From positions 1 to 11,312 of the forward strand of contig JAJYKN010000008.1 of NCBI GenBank assembly GCA_021788515.1: DNA of 11,312 bases, read 5' to 3'. Positions 1-7,861 of this stretch are shown here, piece after piece. The stretch comes from Nitrospirota bacterium (lineage in GTDB: Bacteria; Nitrospirota; UBA9217). The notes under the pieces were generated by a model that was not told where the DNA came from, did not search any database, and saw only the letters and a list, made by a program, of their open reading frames with translations. A program made the translations under genes and the position numbers. Every line of letters begins with the position of its first letter. The first letter of the stretch is position 1.

Positions 1-178
1 TTTGATGCATGTTCAGTAAAATATTCTATCCATTTTGAGAAGCTTTTGATTCTTTAGTAACTAATTGTTCTGGAAAGAGGTGGTCTTTTGTTCGATGGAT
101 GGTACGTCTACTTAATCCTCCCAATACAAAACATTTTCGATAAAATATGGAAAGGCTTTTGCCTCTCCGTAATTTATT
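1..178. other. AT-rich segment with no recognisable gene
   Basis: GC content here is about one third, by hand count (59 of 178), far below the topoisomerase gene that begins at its right edge. No RNA gene is visible and no frame gives a recognisable protein. On the minus strand the frame of the topoisomerase gene stays open for 50 codons after its TAG, up to another TAG at 26-28. This could be chance, a decayed coding remnant, or the end of a transferred element beyond the window. Only the hairpin at 149-168 can be assigned a likely role. Confidence 0.5.
138..168 (-). terminator. Candidate intrinsic terminator after the topoisomerase gene
   Basis: On the minus strand, 10 nt after the TAG stop, GGAGAGGC (168-161) pairs with GCCTTTCC (156-149) across an AAAA loop. 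This gives an 8-bp stem with one G-U pair. The following minus-strand bases, ATATTTTA, are U-rich but interrupted, so the terminator is plausible rather than strong. Confidence 0.5.
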
Positions 179-2437
179 CTATACGAACTTCACTGCCTTT
201 ACTGCCTTAAGCCCCACCGCTCCCCGGGTCATCACACCATACTCCTTGAGGTCGATCACCTTCTCCTTGCCCTTGTCGTCGATCACCTTCACCTGTTCTC
301 CCTTGCGCACAGGCCGGAAGAGCGCCACCTCGCCGTTCTTCACGTTCACCAGCTTCACGCCTTTGCCTGCGCCGGTCAGGATTGGGACGTCCTTTGCCGC
401 GACCACGACCGCCTTGCCTTCGGAGGTGAGGAACAGGATATTTGGCAAATCGAGGATGTCCACGCCCAGGATGCTGTCTCCCTCCTTGACGCCGGCAAAC
501 TTCTTCCCTGCCCGGGTCGTTGCTGCATTGAACGGTGAAAGGTCGAAAGCAAAGCCGATGCCGTGAGCGGAAACCGTGAGCGCCGTCACCTCTCGGGGCG
601 CGAGCGCAAGCTCCGGCTGTTTGTCCGTTCCTTCCCCGGCGGGAGTTCCGGTGAACACCGTGGTCAGGTTCATGGCCGTGACCGGCCGCTCGCCGTCTCC
701 GAATTTGAAGAGGTGCTGGACCGGCTCGCCGAAGCCGGAGCCGGACGGCAGGTCATGGGCTTTCACGACATAGACTTTGCCCGCGGACGAGAACACGGCG
801 ATGTTGTCCCGGGTGTTCGCGGGAAGGAGCGCCAAAAGCTCGTCCCCTTCCTTGAACCGGAGGTTCTCGCCCACGGTCTTGACGCGCCTGATCCAGCCCA
901 TCTTCGTCATGATCACGGTCACGTCCTCGTGGGCAATGAAATCCTCCTGCGAGAACTCGACATCGTCGGCGGCCTTCATCACGGACTTCCGCTTGTCGCC
1001 GTAGTTCTCCTTGATCTCCAGAAGCTCGGTCTTGATCAGGCCCCAGATCTTCTTCTGGGAGGCGAGAATGGCCTCGATGTCCTTTTTGAGTTTTGTCTTC
1101 TCCGCTTTTTCTTTCAGGATGCGGTCGATCTCGAGTCCGGCCAGCTTGTAGAGCTGTATTTCGAGGATCGCCCGGACCTGTTCATCGTCGAGCCTGAAAT
1201 GTTTTTTGAGCTTCTCCGCGGCGTCCTCCCGTGATTTTGACTTGCGGATGAGCTTGATGGCCGTATCAAGGTCGTCATAGAGCACCTCGAAGGCCTTCAG
1301 AATATGGAGCCGCGCGTTCAGGATCCGCAAATCGAAGTTGAGCCGCTTCGTGACGACCTCGTGCCGGAAGTCGAGGAAATACCGCATCACGTCCTTGAGC
1401 GGCAAGCGCTCGGGCTCCATGTTCGGCTTCAGGGCCGTGAAGTTCATGGGGAAGCTGGATTCGAGGTCCGTGTGCTTGAAGAGGTAGGCGGTCACGAGCT
1501 CCGGGTTCGCCTCGGCCTTGAGCTCGATCACGACCCGTACGATGTCCGTTGATTCGTCGCGCACCGTCCCCACCTGGGGCAGTTTCTTGTCGTCCATGAG
1601 GCCGATCATCTTCTCAAGCAGCTTTGCCTTGTTTACGAGGTAGGGGATAGAGTGGAAAACGATGGCCTGCCTGCCGCGCGGAAGGTCTTCGACGGTATAC
1701 TCGCCTCGGGTGCGGATGGCGCCGCTCCCGGACTGGTAGATCTCCTTCAGTTCTTTCTTGGAATTCAGGATCTGGCCGGAGGTCGGAAAATCAGGCCCCT
1801 TGATATGCTTCAGCAGGTCTTTGATATCGATGTCGGGATTGTCGATCATGGCCCCGAGCCCGTCGATCACCTCGCCCAGGTTATGGGGCGGGAAGGAGCA
1901 GCTCATGCCCACGGCGATCCCCGACGTGCCGTTCACCAAAAGCTGGGGAAAGCGCGCCGGCAGGACCACCGGTTCCTTGAGCGAGTTGTCGTAGTTCGGC
2001 CGGTAGCCCACGGTTTCCTTGTCGATCTCGACCAGGAGCTCTTCGGCGATCTTCGAGAGCCGCGCCTCGGTGTACCGCATGGCGGCTGCCGGGTCTCCGT
2101 CGAGACTGCCGAAATTGCCCGAGCCCTCGACGAGCGGATAGCGGAGCGAGAAGGGCTGCGCCATCCGGACCATGGCGTCGTACGCGGCCTGGTCGCCGTG
2201 GGGATGGAACTTGCCGAGCACCTCGCCGACCACGGCCGCGCTCTTCCTGAACTTGGCCGTGGGCCCCAGGCCCATCTCCCACATTGCAAAGAGGATCCTG
2301 CGGTGCACGGGCTTGAGCCCGTCCCGCACGTCGGGCAGGGACCGGGAAACAATGGTGGAGAGCGCATAGGTGAGGAAGCGGTTCTCGACCTCGGAATGGA
2401 GCGCGGTAGTCAGGATTGAGTCTTCTTGTGTCGGCAT
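179..2437 (-). CDS. parC: DNA topoisomerase IV subunit A-like protein (type IIA, GyrA/ParC family)
   Basis: This is the DNA cleavage and rejoining subunit of a type IIA topoisomerase. With a ParE/GyrB-type ATPase partner it passes one duplex through another, which mainly serves decatenation if it is a true ParC. At 752 aa it has ParC length. The breakage-reunion domain fills about residues 1-490, with catalytic Tyr122 in AMRYTEARL and the DNA-intercalating Ile174 in SGIAVGM. A beta-pinwheel C-terminal domain follows from about 500. No QRRGGKG-type GyrA box is visible, which favours ParC over GyrA. The quinolone-determining segment reads [10 protein letters not shown], with Gln83 where E. coli GyrA has Ser83 and Asp87 kept. 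The ATG has AAGGGGG six bases upstream. No parE/gyrB partner lies in the window; the upstream neighbour is divergent. The subfamily label is less certain than the family. Confidence 0.9.
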   Translation of the reverse strand: MPTQEDSILTTALHSEVENRFLTYALSTIVSRSLPDVRDGLKPVHRRILFAMWEMGLGPTAKFRKSAAVVGEVLGKFHPHGDQAAYDAMVRMAQPFSLRYPLVEGSGNFGSLDGDPAAAMRYTEARLSKIAEELLVEIDKETVGYRPNYDNSLKEPVVLPARFPQLLVNGTSGIAVGMSCSFPPHNLGEVIDGLGAMIDNPDIDIKDLLKHIKGPDFPTSGQILNSKKELKEIYQSGSGAIRTRGEYTVEDLPRGRQAIVFHSIPYLVNKAKLLEKMIGLMDDKKLPQVGTVRDESTDIVRVVIELKAEANPELVTAYLFKHTDLESSFPMNFTALKPNMEPERLPLKDVMRYFLDFRHEVVTKRLNFDLRILNARLHILKAFEVLYDDLDTAIKLIRKSKSREDAAEKLKKHFRLDDEQVRAILEIQLYKLAGLEIDRILKEKAEKTKLKKDIEAILASQKKIWGLIKTELLEIKENYGDKRKSVMKAADDVEFSQEDFIAHEDVTVIMTKMGWIRRVKTVGENLRFKEGDELLALLPANTRDNIAVFSSAGKVYVVKAHDLPSGSGFGEPVQHLFKFGDGERPVTAMNLTTVFTGTPAGEGTDKQPELALAPREVTALTVSAHGIGFAFDLSPFNAATTRAGKKFAGVKEGDSILGVDILDLPNILFLTSEGKAVVVAAKDVPILTGAGKGVKLVNVKNGEVALFRPVRKGEQVKVIDDKGKEKVIDLKEYGVMTRGAVGLKAVKAVKFV

Positions 2438-2477
2438 CAGGTGCCCCCTTCATTGATTAAAAATGCTGCCCGCCCGG

Positions 2478-2521
2478 AAAAAAAGAAACTCCCCGGCGCG
2501 CCCTGGCAACCGTCCCGGGAG
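2478..2521 (-). promoter_or_regulatory. Terminator-shaped hairpin in the parC leader
   Basis: On the minus strand CTCCCGG (2521-2515) pairs with CCGGGGAG (2496-2489), seven pairs with one bulged G and a GC-rich loop. The T-rich tract TTTCTTTTTTT follows at once (2488-2478). It lies between the predicted promoter (2554-2583) and the parC start, so it would be transcribed in the leader. It could act as an attenuator, a leader structure, or have no function. I recognise no known riboswitch class. Confidence 0.4.
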
Positions 2522-2553
2522 ATCGTGCTGCGGCTTGTTCTTTCTGGGGTCGC

Positions 2554-2583
2554 ATTGTACCACAAAAAAAGAGCTATTTTCAA
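2554..2583 (-). promoter_or_regulatory. Sigma-70-type promoter for parC
   Basis: On the minus strand a TTGAAA -35 box (2583-2578) is followed after 18 bp by a TACAAT -10 box (2559-2554). A TG one base before the -10 gives an extended -10. Transcription would begin near 2547, leaving a leader of about 110 nt before parC. Confidence 0.6.
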
Positions 2584-2605
2584 AGTAAGATTAAAAAAAG
2601 TAGGG

Positions 2606-2618
2606 TATAATTGGACAC
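2606..2618 (+). promoter_or_regulatory. -10 box of the CpXC gene, placed for a leaderless transcript
   Basis: A perfect TATAAT lies at 2606-2611 and the ATG begins at 2619, so seven bases separate them. Transcription would therefore start at or next to the start codon. No good -35 box is seen 16-18 bp upstream, only A-rich DNA, and no Shine-Dalgarno sequence sits at normal spacing. Confidence 0.45.
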
Positions 2619-3491
2619 ATGGTCAGCCCTCTCTACAATCAGGCGGAGGCATACAGCCGGGAGACGTTTGAGTGCGGAAACTGCGACAAGGATTTTCCCG
2701 CCACGGTCATCACCTGGGTGGACGTGTCCAAGACCCCGCAGGCCAGGCAGGCGTTGCTGCAATGGCAGTTCAACGTGATCCAGTGCACGCACTGCGGATG
2801 CAGGCATTTTTCCGAAACGCCCTTTTTCTATGAAGACTTTGAACAAGGGCTTTTGCTCGCCGTGTTCCCGCGCATCCCGGAGAAACGGGGAGAGGTGGAA
2901 AAATCCATCAGGGAAAAGTATGGTTACTATCCGGTGCTGGAATTCTTTTACGACATGACCCAGATCTGGATGCTGCTCTATTTGCAGGAGTACTACAAGG
3001 GAAACGCAAATCTTCGCTCGTTGTCGAGGCTCGGCACGGGGGAGGAGCGTATCCGCAAAATGCTCGGCTTCCTGAAAGAAAATCCGCTCATGATCGACAT
3101 CCGGGAAACACTGACCGAATCGTTCCTTGATGAAGCTGCGAATGAACGGCTCCTGGAGCTTCTGGGACTAGCGATCTACACCCTCGAGGAAATGCTTCCC
3201 TGGCCCAGGGACCGGCGGTGTGTTTGCGGAACGGACCTGGCCGAGGGACTCACCTGCTGCAACAACCGGATCAGCTTAAGCAGGCATGAACGTCTTCTGT
3301 CCAGGCACTACGTCATCTATTGCCCTATCTGCAGGGAGGCCCTGTCCGGCGCGTCCTGCGAACAGTGCGGCCGGGTCTATACCTGGAAGCTCGGCATTGT
3401 TCCGACCGGCATGCCCGATGAAAAATTTGGAACACACGGCCCTTCATCATCTCAGCACGATACTACCCATATCGAAGAACGCGCCCCTTGA
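2619..3491 (+). CDS. CpXC domain protein with a second C-terminal zinc-ribbon-like cluster, function unknown
   Basis: This 290-aa protein has no signal peptide or membrane segment and is probably cytoplasmic. The N-terminal part matches the CpXC family pattern: Cys19-x2-Cys22, then Cys56-x2-Cys59 followed by GCRHF. That family has no established function and is thought to bind zinc. Residues about 65-200 look helical. A second cysteine-rich region begins with CVCG (Cys201, Cys203) and Cys213-Cys214, then Cys235-x2-Cys238 and Cys247-x2-Cys250 in a zinc-ribbon-like module ending GRVYTW. The tail from about 265 is polar and probably disordered. ATG at 2619 is the only sensible start because the first CxxC is only 18 residues in. 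It is transcribed alone, divergently from parC, and may be leaderless. Function is not assigned; the two metal clusters could bind nucleic acid or protein. Confidence 0.8.
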   Translation: MVSPLYNQAEAYSRETFECGNCDKDFPATVITWVDVSKTPQARQALLQWQFNVIQCTHCGCRHFSETPFFYEDFEQGLLLAVFPRIPEKRGEVEKSIREKYGYYPVLEFFYDMTQIWMLLYLQEYYKGNANLRSLSRLGTGEERIRKMLGFLKENPLMIDIRETLTESFLDEAANERLLELLGLAIYTLEEMLPWPRDRRCVCGTDLAEGLTCCNNRISLSRHERLLSRHYVIYCPICREALSGASCEQCGRVYTWKLGIVPTGMPDEKFGTHGPSSSQHDTTHIEERAP

Positions 3492-3498
3492 CGCAGCT

Positions 3499-3527
3499 GG
3501 ACCCGGCCCGTTGATATTTGCCGGTCC
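3499..3527 (+). terminator. Weak candidate hairpin after the CpXC gene
   Basis: GGACCCGGC (3499-3507) pairs with GCCGGTCC (3520-3527) with one bulged C, eight bases after the stop codon. The bases that follow are C/T-rich (CCTCTTTCCCC) rather than a clean T-run, so termination is uncertain. The rest of the gap to 3629 shows nothing recognisable. Confidence 0.3.
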
Positions 3528-3629
3528 CCTCTTTCCCCGTGAAGGACCGCTTCCCGTACGCCCCCTGTTGGTTTAACAAGAGAAAATGTTGCTCATTCCA
3601 TTACGCAACCGCGATGCCGGTCCGGAGCG

Positions 3630-4592
3630 CTACCCCCGGAGATGGCAGGCGACGTAGTGGCCTTTTCCGAGGTCCGTTGTTTTCGGCACGATCTTATCGC
3701 AGGGATCAAAACGGTAGATGCAGCGGGTGTGGAAACGGCAGCCGGGCGGAATCTGGGTGGGGCTCGGGATGTCTCCCTTGAGCAGGATATGCTTTTTCTT
3801 TGCCGTCGGGTCCGCCACCGGGATGTCTGCAAGCAAAGCCTCGGTGTAGGGGTGCGAGGGATTGCGGTAGATCTCCTCGGCGGGCGCGACTTCCATGATC
3901 TTCCCGAGATACATCACGACCACCTGGTCGGAGAAGTGGCGCACGATATTCAGATCGTGGGCGATGAACAAAAAGGAGAGCTTCAGCTCATCCCGCAGAT
4001 CTTCGAGCAGGTTGATGATCTGGGCCTGGACCGACACATCGAGCGCCGACACCGGCTCATCGGCCACGATGAACGACGGTCCGCTGGCGAGCGCCCGCGC
4101 AATGCCGACGCGCTGCCGCTGGCCGCCGGAAAATTCGTGCGGGTACCGCAGAAGCGCATCAACGGGAAGTCCCACCTTTTCGAGCAATGCCGCTCCCCGC
4201 TCTTCCAGTTCACGGCTTTGCGCCAGCCCGTGGATCACCAGCGGTTCGGTAATGATCTCCTGGATCCGCATGCGGGGATTGAGCGACGCGAAGGGGTCCT
4301 GAAAAATGATCTGCATATCCTTCCGGAGAGCCCTGAGCTCCTGCTTCCCGAGCGAGTTGAGGTTCTTCCCCTCGAAGAACACGCTGCCGGACGTTGGTTC
4401 AAGAAGTCGCAGCGCCAGCCTTCCCAGGGTGGACTTTCCGCATCCGCTTTCGCCCACGAGCCCCACGGCCTCGCCGCGGGCAACTGAGAGCGTAACGCCG
4501 TCCACAGCCGTGGCAAAGAGATTCTTGCCGAACCCGGCCTTCACGGGAAAGGTTTTCTTTACGTTGTCGATGAAGAGAAGTTCGTCAGTCAT
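3630..4592 (-). CDS. dppF: Peptide/nickel ABC transporter ATP-binding protein, DppF/OppF type
   Basis: This is one of two ATPase subunits that power a peptide-type ABC importer at the inner face of the cytoplasmic membrane. From Met27 of the longest open frame it is 320 aa, normal for the family. Visible motifs are Walker A GESGCGKST (about residues 47-55), the Q-loop in FQDPFASLNP, signature FSGGQRQRV, Walker B FIVADEP followed by SALDVS, and the H-loop in FIAHDL. The C-terminal oligopeptide-transporter extension keeps GCRFHTRC, then Cys and a final ACH cysteine; in some relatives these bind an iron-sulfur cluster. The start at 4592 gives a family-like N-terminus but has no Shine-Dalgarno. 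The frame stays open upstream to an ATG at 4670 inside the inserted element, which has a weak GGA. It is the last gene of the operon. Substrate is unknown. Confidence 0.9.
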   Translation of the reverse strand: MTDELLFIDNVKKTFPVKAGFGKNLFATAVDGVTLSVARGEAVGLVGESGCGKSTLGRLALRLLEPTSGSVFFEGKNLNSLGKQELRALRKDMQIIFQDPFASLNPRMRIQEIITEPLVIHGLAQSRELEERGAALLEKVGLPVDALLRYPHEFSGGQRQRVGIARALASGPSFIVADEPVSALDVSVQAQIINLLEDLRDELKLSFLFIAHDLNIVRHFSDQVVVMYLGKIMEVAPAEEIYRNPSHPYTEALLADIPVADPTAKKKHILLKGDIPSPTQIPPGCRFHTRCIYRFDPCDKIVPKTTDLGKGHYVACHLRG

Positions 4593-4603
4593 AATAATTT
4601 CGG

Positions 4604-4741
4604 ATTGCGGAATGCGGATTACCGGCTGAAACCATTCCCTCGTCTGCAAGAAGTGCGCTGTTGCTTTCATTCCGCATTCCGTTTATGCCCGCGCTTACGA
4701 GTGCATACCACGAGTGCAGGGTACAATCCGCATTCCGCAAT
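4604..4741. mobile_element. 138-bp inverted-repeat element (MITE-like) between the two ABC ATPase genes
   Basis: ATTGCGGAATGCGGATT (4604-4620) is the exact reverse complement of 4725-4741, a perfect 17-bp pair. It extends three more pairs inward (4621-4623 with 4720-4722) across a 2-nt bulge. A partial third copy, CATTCCGCATTCCG, lies at 4669-4682, and ACGAGTGCA is directly repeated at 4697-4705 and 4710-4718. The element begins four bases after the stop of dppD and ends eleven bases before dppF, so without it the genes would be about 15 bp apart. There is no transposase and no clear target-site duplication. It could be a non-autonomous transposable element or a REP-like dispersed palindrome. 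Confidence 0.6.
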
Positions 4742-4745
4742 TGGT

Positions 4746-5705
<960 letters not shown>

Positions 5706-5719
5706 CGAAGGGGCTCCGC

Positions 5720-6442
5720 TCAGGAATTCTGGGGTTTTACAAAGTTCAAGTACGTCCGAACTGCGGAATTGCCGGGATCGAACACGAGCGCTTCCCGCCA
5801 CTCCTCCTCGGCAAGGCCGTAGAAGCCCTGGGAGTAGTAGGTAATGCCTAAGTGCAGCCGCGCGGGAATATACTTGGGATTGCATATTTTGGCATGGCTG
5901 AATTCCTTGATGGCTTCATCATACAGGCCTTTGTCGCGATAGGCGATCCCGAGATGGGTGATGATGTCGGCAAAGTTGGGAGAGAGGCGGAGGGCTTTCT
6001 GGTATTCGTCGATCGATTCGTCCAGAAGCCGGAGGTCGTAGTACATGTTTCCAAGCCGCAGATGTTCGTCCGCGAGCTTGCCTTTTATGAAGGGATCGAT
6101 GCCGGAGGTCGAGGTCACGGTCTTCCCGGCCTGGTCGGTAAAATGGGCCGCCCGTTCAAAAACCTCGCGCGACTTTTCGTATTTGCCGAGATCGCTGTAC
6201 GTGATCGCCAGGTTGAGCGATGCCTCGGTATACCCAGGGTTCACAGCAAGGGCCCTTTCGAAGGCGTGTACCGCGAGTTCGAGCCGGTTGGTCTGGTTGA
6301 ATATGATGCCCATCTTGTTTTGAATATCGGCGAAACCGGGGTGGGTATCAAGCAATTCCTGAAAAAAGCCTTCTGCTTTATCATACTCGCCCTTGTCGAA
6401 TGCTTCCGTGCCCTGTTTATAGAGATCATCGAGTTTTGACAT
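5720..6442 (-). CDS. Tetratricopeptide repeat protein
   Basis: This 240-aa protein is built almost wholly of TPR helical hairpins and probably acts as a protein-protein scaffold. About six repeats are visible: roughly residues 4-37, 38-71, 72-105, 123-156, 157-190 and 191-224. Most keep the usual small and aromatic positions, for example LGIAYRDKGLYDEAI and LNLAITYSDLGKYEKS. A linker (about 106-122) splits the array into three plus three. No signal peptide or membrane segment is seen, so it should be cytoplasmic. It is the first gene of the operon, and its TGA falls 14 bp before the TTG of dppD, implying co-translation. The ATG has only a modest GGGG five bases upstream. Its partner is unknown; linkage to the ATPases is suggestive but not proof of a shared role. 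Confidence 0.85.
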   Translation of the reverse strand: MSKLDDLYKQGTEAFDKGEYDKAEGFFQELLDTHPGFADIQNKMGIIFNQTNRLELAVHAFERALAVNPGYTEASLNLAITYSDLGKYEKSREVFERAAHFTDQAGKTVTSTSGIDPFIKGKLADEHLRLGNMYYDLRLLDESIDEYQKALRLSPNFADIITHLGIAYRDKGLYDEAIKEFSHAKICNPKYIPARLHLGITYYSQGFYGLAEEEWREALVFDPGNSAVRTYLNFVKPQNS

Positions 6443-6490
6443 GTTTACCCCGTCACCCTGAGATCGCGGCTATGCTGCGCAAGTTGAAAA

Positions 6491-6520
6491 AATTTAGCAC
6501 ACCTTGCCCTACTATGTCAA
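6491..6520 (-). promoter_or_regulatory. Sigma-70-type promoter for the TPR-dppD-dppF operon
   Basis: On the minus strand a perfect TTGACA (6520-6515) is followed after 18 bp by TAAATT (6496-6491). A TG precedes the -10 by one base, giving an extended -10. Transcription would start near 6484, leaving a leader of about 42 nt. Confidence 0.6.
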
Positions 6521-6681
6521 TGAGAAACCAAGTAAAGCAGGGGCGCATCAAAATCGTTTTTTTCGTTCCATCTTGTCCGCTGTAGGTGGAGCCTCCTTTG
6601 GCAGGAGCCGGAGGATCGCAAGTCGCGGGATTCATTTCTCAAAAAACAACTTCAACAGTCGCCTCATTCTCTCCAAAACTT

Positions 6682-6736
6682 CTCCTGCCTCCTGCCCCAG
6701 GCTCCTGTCTTCTGACTTCTGTCTCCTGTCTCACAC
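6682..6736. repeat. Short tandem heptanucleotide array, consensus CTYCTGN
   Basis: Consecutive units read CTCCTGC, CTCCTGC, CCCAGG (6 nt, degenerate), CTCCTGT, CTTCTGA, CTTCTGT, CTCCTGT and CTCACAC (degenerate). The period is 7 with one slip. It resembles the heptamer microsatellite-like repeats scattered between genes in some bacterial genomes. Units are too short and have no spacers, so this is not CRISPR. Confidence 0.65.
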
Positions 6737-6852
6737 CTGAACTGTGGTTTCCTGGCAACCAAACAACAGAGATGAAGTCTTTTTTACCACAACAGATATG
6801 CACACTTATATTTAAGCTGTTGATTATGCATAACTTATTGCAGTATGAATTA

Positions 6853-6868
6853 TGGCATACCTATTGCT
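6853..6868 (+). promoter_or_regulatory. Sigma-54-type -24/-12 promoter match upstream of lpxC
   Basis: TGGCAT-ACCTA-TTGCT has the invariant GG (6854-6855) and GC (6866-6867) exactly ten bases apart, as in the consensus TGGCAC-N5-TTGCW. Only the last base of the -24 block differs. Transcription would start near 6879, just ahead of the ribosome binding site GGGAG (6886-6890). A competing sigma-70 reading is TTGATT (6820-6825), 18 bp, TATGAA (6844-6849). No activator site could be identified. Confidence 0.5.
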
Positions 6869-6896
6869 ACTAAATTAGCAAGAAAGGGAGTATACG

Positions 6897-7805
6897 ATGA
6901 TCAGATTTCAGCGGACACTGAAAAAACAAATACATTGCAAAGGCATCGGTCTTCATACGGGTCTCCCCGTACAGATGACGCTCAAGCCGGCGCCTGCGGG
7001 CACCGGAGTCGTGTTCGTCCGGACCGATCTGGGTGGCGCCGAGATCAGCGCCAGTGCGGCCAATACCGCGGCAACCAGCTTCGCCACCACGCTCTGCCGT
7101 AACAACGCGTCGGTTAAGACCGTTGAACACCTGCTTGCGGCGCTCTCAGGTCTCAATATCGACAATGTGACCATCGAGCTCGACGGAGAGGAAGTTCCGA
7201 TCATGGACGGCAGCGCCCGTCCCTTTGTGCGGCTTATCGCCGACGCCGGCATTCAGCCCCTGGAAGCGCTTCAGCCCGTACTGAAAGTCATCAAGCCCGT
7301 ATTCGTGCGCGAAGGCAACAAGCAGCTGGCTATCTGGCCTGCCGAAGCAACGAGTATTTCCTACTTTATCGACTTCAACCACCCCCTGCTCAAAGAGCAG
7401 AGCCTGCAATACCAGCCTTCGGAAGAGGCGTTTCTGCGCGAAGTGTCCGATGCCCGCACCTTCGGATTCATGAGCGATGTAAAAGCGCTCCAGGCCAATG
7501 GTCTGGCAAAGGGCGCATCATTGGACAACGCCGTTGCCCTCGGAGAGGACTCGGTATTGAACAAAGACGGCCTGCGGTACAGAGACGAATTCGTTCGGCA
7601 TAAGATCCTGGACCTCATCGGCGATCTGTCGCTTTTGGGCATGCCGGTCATCGGCCACATTGTGGCGCACAAGTCCGGTCACGGTTTGAACGCCCAGATG
7701 GTCGGCAAACTCCTCAGCACTCCCCAGAGCTGGATGTTGCTCGGCTCGACCGGGAACACGGAAGTCGCCGAAACAAAGCAGCAGTTCCGGCACGCTCAGC
7801 TGTAA
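6897..7805 (+). CDS. lpxC: UDP-3-O-acyl-N-acetylglucosamine deacetylase
   Basis: LpxC is the zinc-dependent cytoplasmic enzyme that removes the acetyl group from UDP-3-O-acyl-GlcNAc, the committed step of lipid A synthesis, so the host makes an LPS-type outer membrane. The protein is 302 aa, the usual single-domain length, with no FabZ fusion. Zinc ligands are visible: His78 in VEHLLAAL, His235 and Asp239 in RHKILD. The general base Glu77 and the catalytic His262 in KSGHGLN are also present. The N-terminus (QRTLKK, GIGLHTG) is typical. The ATG has GGGAG six bases upstream. The gene is transcribed alone and ends at a strong terminator. The upstream region carries a sigma-54-type promoter match, which would be unusual for this housekeeping gene. 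Confidence 0.96.
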   Translation: MIRFQRTLKKQIHCKGIGLHTGLPVQMTLKPAPAGTGVVFVRTDLGGAEISASAANTAATSFATTLCRNNASVKTVEHLLAALSGLNIDNVTIELDGEEVPIMDGSARPFVRLIADAGIQPLEALQPVLKVIKPVFVREGNKQLAIWPAEATSISYFIDFNHPLLKEQSLQYQPSEEAFLREVSDARTFGFMSDVKALQANGLAKGASLDNAVALGEDSVLNKDGLRYRDEFVRHKILDLIGDLSLLGMPVIGHIVAHKSGHGLNAQMVGKLLSTPQSWMLLGSTGNTEVAETKQQFRHAQL

Positions 7806-7828
7806 GATCGCTGTCCTTCGGGAAATTG

Positions 7829-7861
7829 AAAAGCCGACGCTCACAAGCGTCGGCTTTTTTT
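7829..7861 (+). terminator. Strong intrinsic terminator after lpxC
   Basis: AAGCCGACGC (7831-7840) pairs perfectly with GCGTCGGCTT (7847-7856) across the six-base loop TCACAA. The stem gains AA:TT pairs at its base and runs into seven or more T. On the other strand the hairpin is followed by only four T, so it may also stop transcription from the deoC side, less efficiently. Confidence 0.92.

Larger units (their letters stand above)
6443..6896. other. Divergent intergenic region between the TPR operon and lpxC
   Basis: This 454-bp gap has lower GC than the genes around it. It holds the TPR-operon promoter (6491-6520), a stretch with GGAGCC repeated twice (6588-6616 region), the heptamer array (6682-6736), an AT-rich part with the 10-bp palindrome TTATGCATAA (6824-6833), and the lpxC promoter signals. 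No convincing gene is present on either strand. Confidence 0.6.

Noticed and set aside
1652..2419. 255-codon plus-strand frame opposite parC
   Set aside because: The minus strand carries the conserved topoisomerase breakage-reunion domain; the antisense frame is a compositional shadow.
2505..2511. GGCAACC on the plus strand, reminiscent of the SAM-I riboswitch core
   Set aside because: The other conserved blocks and helices are absent, and it is on the strand opposite the parC leader. Chance match.
5852..6439. 195-codon plus-strand frame opposite the TPR gene
   Set aside because: It mirrors a well-formed TPR protein on the other strand and has no motif or ribosome binding signal of its own.
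6453..6635. 60-codon minus-strand frame upstream of the TPR gene
   Set aside because: It overlaps the predicted operon promoter, is rich in low-complexity proline/glycine codons from repeat-like DNA, and resembles no family.
6682..6736. Possible CRISPR array
   Set aside because: Units are seven bases long with no spacers, and no cas genes are present.
6826..6873. 15-codon potential leader peptide just before lpxC
   Set aside because: It has no Shine-Dalgarno, overlaps the promoter signals, and would lie upstream of the predicted transcription start.
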